Source of the DNA: Planctomycetota bacterium
Lineage (GTDB): Bacteria; Planctomycetota; Phycisphaerae; FEN-1346
Direction of reading: 5' to 3'
Length of the DNA: 17,696 nucleotides
NCBI GenBank assembly: GCA_026387055.1
Contig: JAPLML010000705.1
Coordinates: 1-17,696 of the forward strand
Shown here: one piece after another, positions 1 through 6,229 of the stretch
Layout: every line of letters begins with the position of its first letter
Numbering within the stretch: the stretch's first letter is position 1
Notes under the pieces: model-generated
Database searches by the model: none
What the model saw: the letters and a program-made list of their open reading frames with translations, nothing else
Told to the model about the DNA's origin: nothing
Made by a program: the position numbers and the translations under genes

Positions 1-900
1 GCTGATCTCGCCGACGACCATGTTGACGATGTTCCCGCCCACAAGGTTGCCGTACATATCATACTCGCCGGCCAGGATCTGGACCAAGCCGTCCTGGCCG
101 CCGGAGATGGAGTCGGCCAGGAGATTCTGGATGTCCGCGCCGGCCAAGATCTGGACGTAGGCCAGGGCGTCGAGGCCGCTAGCCGCGCCACCGTTGATCG
201 TCCGCGCCGTCAGCATGCCGATGTTGCGGAGTGCTCTGATGGACACCCCGGCCGTGGCCCCATCGCCCACGGCCATACCGCCGTTGATCTGGTCGGCCGC
301 GAGCTCCAGGATGTCGTTTCTAGCCTCAATCTGGACCCCGGCGGAAGCGGCATCGCCGCTGGCCGTCCCGCTCGAGATCTCGCCGGCAACGAGTCTCACG
401 ATGTCGTGGTACGCCTTGATGGTGACCTGCGGGTCCGCGATGGGCCGGTCGCTGGTGGAACCGACGATCTGGCCGACGCGGGCATCCACCAGGTCGTTGC
501 CAACAGTCAGGTCCGCGCTGGCCATGCCGCCGTTGGTGGCTTCGCCGCCGTAGATGGCAGCGGCCCGGAGTTTCGTCAGGTTGGCGCCCGCGTAGATCCA
601 CAGGTTGGCCCAGGCCCCGGCGCCGTCCGCGACGCCGGCGGAGATCAGACCCGCATCGAACGTGCCGATGCTGCCGGTGACGTAGAGGCCCGTTACGGAC
701 CAGCCGAATTCGCCGACGGCCTTGCCGCCGTCGATCAGGCCCACCTGGATTTTGGCCAGATCGCCCCCGACGTTGATCGCCAGGCCGGCGTTCTCGCCGG
801 CGCTGATGGTGTTGGCCCGAAGCAGGTGGAGCGATCCGCCGATGGTGATGCTGGAACTGCCGGTGATCGTGTCGGCCGCCAGCTTCTGCATGTCCCCATC
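1..900 (-). repeat. Tandem degenerate protein repeat, about 30 residues per unit
   Basis: This is the repeat region inside the surface-protein gene, residues about 185-484. Units share hydrophobic positions followed by GG and a variable A/G/D-rich turn, for example IVRLVAGEISSGTASGDAA, ILELAADQINGGMAVGDGA and IGMLTARTINGGAASGLDA. Units nearer the N-terminus are 22-30 residues long and more divergent. The array reaches the left edge, so the total copy number is unknown. The nucleotide repeats are weak, so conservation is at the protein level. Confidence 0.75.
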
Positions 901-1452
901 CACGGCGATGGCGGCGCTGTTGATCGTGCCCGCAATGAGCTGGCCGATCGTCCCGGCCTGGACGATGGCCCCCGGCGCCACCTCGCTGACCGCAAGCTTG
1001 ACAATCTGCCCGGCCTCGGCCAGGACCGAGCCGTCGATCCGGTCGGCGGCAATCACCCCGAGATCGCCCACGCCGGCCTGGAGCAGGTTGATGGTGCTCG
1101 CCAGGACGTTCGTCGTGCCGGCCTGCGGAACGAACGAAACGAACGAGTCCAAGAGCACGCCGACCCGGGCGGAGGCCAGTACGAAGTCGACATCGCGGTT
1201 GCGGTCGGCCACCTTGCCGACCCACATGTTCGTCTCGAACTTCGCGCCGTCGGCCACCAGGTCCACGCGATGCAGGCCGGTGCTGCCCGGCGTGTAGGTG
1301 TACTCGATGGCCACGGTTTCGCTCTTGTTGACCAGCGCCCCGTCATAGATGCCGTCGGCGTTGAAGTCGAACAGCGCGGTCTCGCCGCCTGGCAAGACTG
1401 TGCCGCTCAGCAGGCAACGGACTTCCAAGAGTTCAAGTGTGGGTAAGCGCAT
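1..1452 (-). CDS. Partial giant surface/secreted repeat protein with planctomycete N-terminal sorting motif
   Basis: Reading down from the ATG at 1452-1450, the frame is open for all 484 codons to the left edge, so the C-terminus lies outside the window. An AAGGAGGA sits 7 bases upstream (1467-1460). The protein starts MRLPTLELLEVRCLLSG, matching the LE-x-R-x-LLS N-terminal motif found on very large planctomycete extracellular proteins. Residues 22-110 form a non-repeated domain (LFDFNADGIYDGALVNKS). From about residue 185 to the edge are 22-30-residue imperfect repeats with a hydrophobic/Gly pattern. The clearest are three consecutive 30-residue units at 349-438, each with a D/N-I-x-x-L core followed by I-x-x-G. 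This pattern suggests a beta-solenoid or beta-helix. No catalytic motif was seen. The role (cell-surface structural or adhesive) is inferred. The motif and reading frame are directly visible. Confidence 0.85.
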   Translation of the reverse strand, partial: MRLPTLELLEVRCLLSGTVLPGGETALFDFNADGIYDGALVNKSETVAIEYTYTPGSTGLHRVDLVADGAKFETNMWVGKVADRNRDVDFVLASARVGVLLDSFVSFVPQAGTTNVLASTINLLQAGVGDLGVIAADRIDGSVLAEAGQIVKLAVSEVAPGAIVQAGTIGQLIAGTINSAAIAVDGDMQKLAADTITGSSSITIGGSLHLLRANTISAGENAGLAINVGGDLAKIQVGLIDGGKAVGEFGWSVTGLYVTGSIGTFDAGLISAGVADGAGAWANLWIYAGANLTKLRAAAIYGGEATNGGMASADLTVGNDLVDARVGQIVGSTSDRPIADPQVTIKAYHDIVRLVAGEISSGTASGDAASAGVQIEARNDILELAADQINGGMAVGDGATAGVSIRALRNIGMLTARTINGGAASGLDALAYVQILAGADIQNLLADSISGGQDGLVQILAGEYDMYGNLVGGNIVNMVVGEIS

Positions 1453-1668
1453 GAGGCCATCCTCCTTGTCCCCCCGCTACGGTTGCGGGCGTCCCCTCAG
1501 ACGGCCCTGAGTGATTTGATGCCAAGCAGCATAGGCACGGCAATCCGTATCAGGCAAGATAAATCTCGGAGGATCCGTCAGGCCGCCGGTTACCCGCCGC
1601 GCGGATGTCAGTTGACCGTCGCGGCGGCGACGGATACAGTACGGGCCTGAGTTGGGTTCACGCGCCGC

Positions 1669-1674
1669 GGAGGG
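1669..1674 (+). promoter_or_regulatory. Ribosome binding site that fixes the NDK-like start
   Basis: GGAGGG lies 7 bases before the ATG at 1682. The frame is open further upstream to a TTG at 1652, but that start has no comparable site, and the NDK fold begins at the ATG (MAVELAYAMITP). Confidence 0.7.
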
Positions 1675-1681
1675 CCCTTGC

Positions 1682-2866
1682 ATGGCCGTCGAGTTGGCCT
1701 ATGCCATGATCACGCCGTACAGCCTGCACAAGAGCCGGACGGGAGGCATCATCGGCAGGTTACTCAGCCTTTCGCAACTGGACTTCGTGGGCGTCCACAT
1801 GTACGCGCCGAGCGACGCCTGGGTGGACCAGTACCTGGCGCTACTTCGCAAGAGCGATCTGGGGAACCCCGTCCGCGAGGCCTTCATCCAGTACGTCGAC
1901 GAGAACCTGCGCCGGGATAACCCGCTGGGCCTGTCGAACCGGTGCCTGGTGCTCCTCTTCCGCGGCGAGAACGCCCTCAACCGCCTGCTGGACGACGTGG
2001 TCGGCCACGCGAGCCCCAAGGTCCGCGGCGACACCGTGCGCGGCACGTACGGCGACTTCCAGAATTGGCCCGACGGGCGGATGAAATACTTCGAGCCGGC
2101 GGTCATCTGCGGGCCGGACCCCGCGACGGTGCGCGAGGAGCTGGAGTTCCTCGCCCGCACCGCCGCCACCGACGGCGGCATCGTCGAGGACTCCATCAAG
2201 CTCCCACCCGACGCCAGGAACGTCCAGACGGAACTGGTGATCCTGAAGCCGGAGAACTTCGAGCGGCGCAGCCGCCGCCCCGGCAACATCATCGACGTCT
2301 TCTCGCGGACGGGGCTGTACATCGTGGGGGCGAAGATCCTGTCGATGTCGACCGCCCAGGGCGAGGCGTTCTACGGGCCCCTGCTCGACGTCTTTCGCGA
2401 GAAACTCCAGGGGAACATCGAGGCGATCCTGCGGCAGAAGCTCAAGGGAGCGTTCGACTTCGACCTGCCCGACGAGTTCTTCGCCGCGGCCCGCCAGATG
2501 CTGGCCGAGCGCAACGCCCGGACCGAGTTCGCCCGCATCGTCCAGTACATGACCGGCGTGGACCCGCGGAAGCTCAAGGACGAGGCCGATCGCCGGAAGC
2601 CGGGGCCGGTGCGGTGCCTCGCGCTGCTGTACCGCGGCGAAGACGCCATCGAGAAGATCCGCCGCTGGCAGGGCGCCACCAACCCCGAGAAGGCCGAGGC
2701 GGGGACGGTCCGGAGCGACTTCGGCCGCGACCTCATGCGCAACGCCGCCCACGCCTCCGACTCCCCCGAGAACACCCGCCGCGAACGCGAGGTCATCGGC
2801 ATGGGGCAGACCGATCCCCATTCCGAGTTTCGGCAGGTCATTGAGGAGTTGCTGGGACGGAAATGA
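1682..2866 (+). CDS. Two-domain nucleoside diphosphate kinase-like protein
   Basis: This 394-residue protein holds two NDK-like halves, whereas an ordinary NDK is about 140-150 residues. NDKs move the gamma-phosphate between nucleoside triphosphates and diphosphates through a phospho-histidine. The second half (about 181-375) has the family signature NAAHASDSPENTRRE with catalytic His357 and Asn354, Lys189 in VILKP, the GATNPEKAEAGTVRSDFG loop, and a roughly 60-residue insertion before that loop. The first half (about 4-160) keeps the fold pattern (GHASPKVRGDTVRGTYGDF), but its ATP-site Lys is Thr11 (ITPY) and its signature is EPAVICGPDPATV with no His. I infer an active C-terminal domain and a degenerate, possibly regulatory N-terminal domain. 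The start is the ATG with a GGAGGG site. scpB follows 43 bases downstream. The final Lys codon and stop lie in an AT-rich repeat. Confidence 0.82.
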   Translation: MAVELAYAMITPYSLHKSRTGGIIGRLLSLSQLDFVGVHMYAPSDAWVDQYLALLRKSDLGNPVREAFIQYVDENLRRDNPLGLSNRCLVLLFRGENALNRLLDDVVGHASPKVRGDTVRGTYGDFQNWPDGRMKYFEPAVICGPDPATVREELEFLARTAATDGGIVEDSIKLPPDARNVQTELVILKPENFERRSRRPGNIIDVFSRTGLYIVGAKILSMSTAQGEAFYGPLLDVFREKLQGNIEAILRQKLKGAFDFDLPDEFFAAARQMLAERNARTEFARIVQYMTGVDPRKLKDEADRRKPGPVRCLALLYRGEDAIEKIRRWQGATNPEKAEAGTVRSDFGRDLMRNAAHASDSPENTRREREVIGMGQTDPHSEFRQVIEELLGRK

Positions 2867-2892
2867 TAAATGTTAAATTCTAAATGATAAAC
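2862..2892 (+). repeat. AT-rich ATGATAAA tract at the NDK-like gene stop
   Basis: This low-GC run is built from variants of TAAATGATAAA and TGTTAAATTC within otherwise very GC-rich DNA. It begins inside the last codon and TGA stop of the NDK-like gene and ends just before scpB. A similar tract begins in the same way at the stop of the gene ending at 12693. Confidence 0.6.
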
Positions 2893-2909
2893 GGAGCGCA
2901 AAGACCCGA

Positions 2910-3437
2910 ATGAGCGAGCCGCCCCTCAACACGATTGTCGAAGCCATCCTGTTTGCCAGCGACGAGCCCGTGCCCGTGGACCGCGTGGCCGATGCGGCGG
3001 GCGACGAGGTCTCGGTCGACATGGTCCGCCAAGCCGTGCACGAGCTCATCGAGGAGTACGACGCCGCCGGCCGCGCGTTTACGGTCGAGGAGATCGCCGG
3101 CGGCCTCCAGCTCTTCACGCGGCCCGAGTTCAGCAAGTTCCTCAAGAAGGTCCTGCGGGCCCGGAGCGAAGCCCGCTTCACGCAGGCGGCCCTCGAGACG
3201 CTGGCCATCATCGCGTACAAGCAGCCCATCTCGCGGGCCGAGATCGAGGACATCCGCGGCGTGGCCTGCGGCGACATGATCCGCACGCTCTTGGAGAAGG
3301 GCCTTGCGCGGGTCGCCGGCCGTAGCGAGCGCCTCGGCCGCGCCCTCCTCTACGGAACCACCAAGAAATTCCTCCAGGTCTTCGGCCTGGCGAGCGTCAA
3401 GGACCTGCCGGAGTCCAAGCAACTCGTGGAGCCGTAG
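2910..3437 (+). CDS. scpB: Segregation and condensation protein B
   Basis: ScpB is the kite subunit that dimerises and, with the kleisin ScpA, closes the SMC ring for chromosome condensation and segregation. The 175-residue product has the expected length and two winged-helix domains. The first is about 5-80 (LNTIVEAILFASDEPVPVDR is the usual opening). The second is about 85-160, with the conserved ETLAIIAYKQPISRAEIEDI followed by RGVACGDMIRTLLEKGL and the GRALLYGTTKKFLQVFGL end. The ATG at 2910 is the natural start, although only a distant GGAG (2893-2896) precedes it. No scpA is adjacent: the upstream neighbour is the NDK-like gene on the same strand. Identification is by family sequence pattern and is firm. 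Confidence 0.93.
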   Translation: MSEPPLNTIVEAILFASDEPVPVDRVADAAGDEVSVDMVRQAVHELIEEYDAAGRAFTVEEIAGGLQLFTRPEFSKFLKKVLRARSEARFTQAALETLAIIAYKQPISRAEIEDIRGVACGDMIRTLLEKGLARVAGRSERLGRALLYGTTKKFLQVFGLASVKDLPESKQLVEP

Positions 3438-3461
3438 TACCACAACGCCACTTAACCTCGT

Positions 3462-3630
3462 GCGCGGTGGGTCTCCTGACCCGTACGTGTCTAGCGTCAT
3501 ACCAGATTGCCGGGTGGCACGGCCACGCGCCGTTGCGTGGCCGTGCATGGTCACATGGGGGGCAAGCACGGTCACGCAACGGCGCGTGACCGTGCCACCC
3601 ATGCCAAACACGTACCCTGACCCACCGCGC
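3462..3630. repeat. Nested inverted repeat, MITE-like, 169 bp
   Basis: The outer arms 3462-3490 and 3608-3630 are inverted copies sharing GCGCGGTGGGTC and GTACGTGT. The inner arms 3513-3546 and 3566-3599 match at 32 of 34 positions when inverted. Each inner arm is also a hairpin with a perfect 12-bp stem and 6-base loop: GCACGGCCACGC on the left and GCACGGTCACGC on the right, each paired with its own complement. The two differences between the arms fall at partnered stem positions, so both hairpins stay perfect. No coding capacity was seen. It may be a non-autonomous mobile element, a structured RNA or a bidirectional terminator of convergent genes. Confidence 0.8.
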
Positions 3631-3677
3631 GAAGCGGCCTTGTAGTAGCAGGCAACCGCGCGTTTGGCCGCGACATC

Positions 3678-3738
3678 GTTTAGCCGCGGCCGGTACGGCC
3701 GCGGTGATCGATCGTCGCCGTACCGGCGACGGCTAAAC
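3678..3738. repeat. Twin-hairpin element (GTTTAGCC family), copy 1
   Basis: The element is bounded by GTTTAGCC and its inverse GGCTAAAC. Inside are two hairpins in series: one with a CCGCGGCCG stem around GTA, the other with a GTCGCCG stem around TAC. Related copies are at 6166-6229 (reverse orientation) and 13835-13894. Degenerate extra termini flank this copy: GTTTGGCCGCG at 3662-3672 and GCGATGGCTAAG at 3743-3754. Confidence 0.8.
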
Positions 3739-3761
3739 TATGGCGATGGCTAAGCGCGTCC

Positions 3762-4103
3762 TCACATCGTCGGCCGGCAGTGCAGGTACAGCAGGACGAT
3801 CGATACGATCCAGAGATAGGTGACCACGCGGGAAGCAATATCCAGTCTCATCCCTGTTCGGCGGAGGTGGAACCAGTTGCCCACCAGGTTCACGAAGGCC
3901 AGCACCGCCACGACTCTCATCCACGGTCCGAACACGTAGTCTGTCAGCCACTGTGGATTCGCGACGCCGTAGACGAAGAAGGCCGCGTGGATGAGAAGGC
4001 CGACCACGGGCACGACCATGAGGAGGGCGGCCGTGCGGCGCTCCCACGCGGAGGCTTCGGGGGCCTCCCCTTCGGACTCGGCCTGGGCCGGCGGCTGACT
4101 CAC
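3762..4103 (-). CDS. Small three-helix membrane protein of unknown function
   Basis: I do not recognise the family. The 113-residue product begins at a GTG (4103-4101), read as MSQPPAQAESEGEAPEAS, with an AGGAG site 7 bases upstream. That GTG overlaps the TGA of the preceding gene as GTGA, so translational coupling is likely. A longer frame upstream only reads through the proline/alanine-rich end of that gene and was rejected. After about 30 polar residues come three hydrophobic segments: near 35-58 (LLMVVPVVGLLIHAAFFVYG), about 72-90 (VVAVLAFVNLVGNWFHL) and about 98-110 (VVTYLWIVSIVLLYLHC). It is the last gene of the three-gene minus-strand operon. Its job is probably tied to the two larger membrane proteins upstream, but nothing in the sequence names it. 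Confidence 0.72.
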   Translation of the reverse strand: MSQPPAQAESEGEAPEASAWERRTAALLMVVPVVGLLIHAAFFVYGVANPQWLTDYVFGPWMRVVAVLAFVNLVGNWFHLRRTGMRLDIASRVVTYLWIVSIVLLYLHCRPTM

Positions 4104-5125
4104 TTGGCGTCTCCTGGCGCCGGCGCAGGCGCCGGGGCTGGCGGCGCGGGCGTCGCAGGCGTGGGGGCCTCCTGTTCCTTCGGCGGCGGCGGGGGCTCCT
4201 CTTTCTTGGCGGTCTTCGGGTTGCGCATCTTGTTGAGGACGTCGTTCCACTTTTCGCCCTGGGCCTTCTTATAGGCGGTCCACTCGGCGTCGCTCTTCGT
4301 GACGACTTGGTGATTCAACAGGAGGACCCGCACGTAACCGTCCTCGTGCGCCTTGTTGGGCGGGGGGACCTCTCCGTCGCTCACGACCATCATGTCAGGC
4401 GGAAAGAGGGGGTTCTTGACATTGATGTCCGGAACGTACTGGTAACTCTGCTCGCCGACGCGAATGTTGTAGGCCGGGCAGGTCACCGTCTCCGGGCTGA
4501 TGTACTTCTCCTCCACCAGCATCCTGAGGCTCTGCGGGAACGCCCCGTTGTGCTTCTCGGCGTACGCCCAGAGGGCGATATCGATGCGCTTCAGGTTCTC
4601 TTCGCAGGTGGCCCGGTTGAGGATCTGGGCCAGGCCCACCAGGAAGATAACCGTACAAATCAGGAACAGTCCGCCGCCGCCACCCATGCAGACCTGTGCG
4701 TGGAGCCGCCCGCGCTTGCGTCCGCGGCTGCGCCGGATGCTGTGATACGCCGGCAGGGCGGTCAGCGTGCCCATGAGCGCCAGGATCATCCCGAGGAACC
4801 CGCCGACCGTCCACGGGTACCGGAGCGTCGACCCGAGGAGCACGCCGCCCGTCAGGAGCCCCAGCACCGCCGCCCCGAGGAACACCATGCTCGTGACGAC
4901 CATCGTCTCCAGCGGCGGCACGATCTCGACCGGCTGGCCGTCGACCTTCACGGTGGCCGATCCCGGTCGGGGCGGACCGGCCTTCGCCGCTGCCGGCGGA
5001 GGGGCCTCGCCCTTCTTCGGGACCTTCATGTTCGTCCCGCACGTCGGGCACCGCGCCCCGCGCCCCGCGAACGACTCGTCGACTTCCATCTCGGATTCGC
5101 ACTTCGGACAGTGGAACCTGATCAT
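4100..5125 (-). CDS. Zinc-ribbon membrane protein with pseudopilin-like C-terminal domain
   Basis: The 341-residue product starts with a cytoplasmic-type zinc ribbon (MIRFHCPKCESEMEV; Cys6, Cys9, Cys26, Cys29) and a Pro/Ala linker. Three membrane segments follow at about 76-98, 105-127 and 147-170. Beyond the last helix, RATCEENLKRIDIALWAYAE and AFPQSLRMLVEEKYISPE resemble the post-helix domain of planctomycete pseudopilin/DUF1559-like proteins, including the late HEDGYVRVLLLNHQVV stretch that usually reads H-x-DG...DGHV. The tail is Pro/Ala/Lys-rich (about 305-341). There is no prepilin peptidase site at the N-terminus. An AAGGAGGA lies 9 bases upstream and overlaps the previous stop. It is the middle gene of the operon. 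Function is unknown. The domain reading of the C-terminus is by resemblance only. Confidence 0.8.
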   Translation of the reverse strand: MIRFHCPKCESEMEVDESFAGRGARCPTCGTNMKVPKKGEAPPPAAAKAGPPRPGSATVKVDGQPVEIVPPLETMVVTSMVFLGAAVLGLLTGGVLLGSTLRYPWTVGGFLGMILALMGTLTALPAYHSIRRSRGRKRGRLHAQVCMGGGGGLFLICTVIFLVGLAQILNRATCEENLKRIDIALWAYAEKHNGAFPQSLRMLVEEKYISPETVTCPAYNIRVGEQSYQYVPDINVKNPLFPPDMMVVSDGEVPPPNKAHEDGYVRVLLLNHQVVTKSDAEWTAYKKAQGEKWNDVLNKMRNPKTAKKEEPPPPPKEQEAPTPATPAPPAPAPAPAPGDAK

Positions 5126-5140
5126 CCTTCCGTCTCCTCC

Positions 5141-6115
5141 TTACTCATTCGACAGGACCGACTCGGCATAGCCGGCGGCAAACTGGATTCCCGACCAGGC
5201 CAGGATGGCCGCACTTACGATCGGCATCACGAGGTATCGGCCGAAGTAGAGCACCGTCGGCCACGTCCCCTCCAGCGACCCCCGCATCCGGCTCGCGTGG
5301 GCGTCGAGGAGCTGCGTGAAATCAAAGAGCGACCCCGCCCGGAACCCCTCGAAGATGTTCTCCCACGGCAGGATGGTCACCACGAAGACGATCGCCAGGA
5401 ACATCGCGTTGGTGAGTTGCCGGATGCCCGACAGCCGCCCCAAGAGGGCGATCTGGAGATACAGGAAAACCGTCATCGCCAGGAGGAACGACGCCAGGAC
5501 GCCGACGATCCGGGCGGGGTGCAGCGCCTCGGCCGTGACCGTGCGATAGTGCTGGGCCCTGGCGCGGGCTGCGGCGGGCGTCAGGGGAAGGTTCTCCTTC
5601 GGCCGCGCTTCGGGCTGACCGATCACCTTGCCCTCCGTCGAGGATTCCGGGGGCGTCGCTGTCCCCGGCGGGGGCTCCTTCGGTTGCTCGGTCGGCAGAG
5701 GCGTCTTGGGCGATTCCTTGGGCGACTTCGACGGTTCGCCGGACTTCTTCGTCCCGCCTTCGAAAGGCACGGTGGGGAAAAGCTCTCCCGGTTGCGTCTT
5801 GGCGGGTGCTGCGATGGCCGACTTCTCCAGGAGGTCGAACCACGACGTGGCGGCGGGCGCCGCGTCCTTGGCGGGCTCGGTCGGGGCCTTCGGCGGCGCA
5901 GGCTCCGGTGCCGCGGGCGCTTCTACCGTCGGGGCATCGTACAGGCAAACCCATTCCGTCAGCACGAACGTGGCCACGTGGGCCAGGACGCAGGCCATCA
6001 CCACCCAGAAGAGGATCACGGCGTAAAACCGCGTGGTCTTCAAGGCGACGACGAACGGCTGCGCGCTGGGATTCGGCAGCCGAACCGGCTGATCGCGCTT
6101 CGCGTCCAGGGCCAT
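5141..6115 (-). CDS. Multi-pass membrane protein of unknown function
   Basis: The 324-residue product has no family I can name. The order is a short cytoplasmic N-terminus, a membrane segment at about 29-53 (FYAVILFWVVMACVLAHVAT), a long polar Pro/Lys/Glu-rich region (about 60-190) containing the short ordered stretch SWFDLLEKSAIAAP, then hydrophobic segments near 203-225 (ASFLLAMTVFLYLQIALLG), 237-252 and 295-315. The start ATG at 6115 has AAGGAG 7 bases upstream. It is the first gene of an operon with the zinc-ribbon protein (15-base gap) and the small membrane protein (GTGA overlap). The shared layout suggests one membrane complex, but this is inference. A twin-hairpin repeat separates the operon from hemL. 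Confidence 0.78.
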   Translation of the reverse strand: MALDAKRDQPVRLPNPSAQPFVVALKTTRFYAVILFWVVMACVLAHVATFVLTEWVCLYDAPTVEAPAAPEPAPPKAPTEPAKDAAPAATSWFDLLEKSAIAAPAKTQPGELFPTVPFEGGTKKSGEPSKSPKESPKTPLPTEQPKEPPPGTATPPESSTEGKVIGQPEARPKENLPLTPAAARARAQHYRTVTAEALHPARIVGVLASFLLAMTVFLYLQIALLGRLSGIRQLTNAMFLAIVFVVTILPWENIFEGFRAGSLFDFTQLLDAHASRMRGSLEGTWPTVLYFGRYLVMPIVSAAILAWSGIQFAAGYAESVLSNE

Positions 6116-6165
6116 CGAGTATCTCCTTGTCGGCCGGCGTTGAGCCAGCCTTTAGCCACCCCATC

Positions 6166-6229
6166 GTTTAGCCGTCGCCGGCACGGCGACGGTCATTGCC
6201 GAACGCGGCCGTACCGGCCGCGGCTAAAC
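6166..6229. repeat. Twin-hairpin element (GTTTAGCC family), copy 2, reversed
   Basis: GTTTAGCC (6166-6173) and GGCTAAAC (6222-6229) enclose two hairpins, here with the CGTCGCCG stem first and the CGGCCG stem second. This is the reverse-complement layout of copies 1 and 3. Read on the minus strand, its terminal GTTTAG supplies the last Val codon and the TAG stop of hemL. Confidence 0.8.

Larger units (their letters stand above)
3438..3761. other. Gene-free spacer filled with palindromic elements
   Basis: No supported coding frame lies between the scpB stop and the stop of the convergent membrane-protein gene. The spacer holds a 169-bp nested inverted repeat (3462-3630) and a twin-hairpin element (3678-3738) with degenerate extra termini on both sides. 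Short open frames here simply read through the palindromes. Confidence 0.75.

Noticed and set aside
326..1225. 299-codon minus-strand frame and 97- and 105-codon relatives
   Set aside because: They are out of frame with the continuous 484-codon frame that starts with the LE-x-R-x-LLS motif and a strong ribosome binding site. The products are Arg-rich and low in complexity.
406..1446. 346-codon plus-strand frame
   Set aside because: It is antisense to the surface-repeat protein, has no recognisable motif, and has a composition typical of a shadow frame.
3513..3599. Intrinsic terminator for the convergent genes
   Set aside because: The hairpins are strong, but neither is followed by a T-run, so a factor-independent terminator cannot be claimed from sequence alone.
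3438..3761. CRISPR array
   Set aside because: The repeats are inverted palindromes, not direct repeats separated by regular unique spacers, and no cas genes are present.
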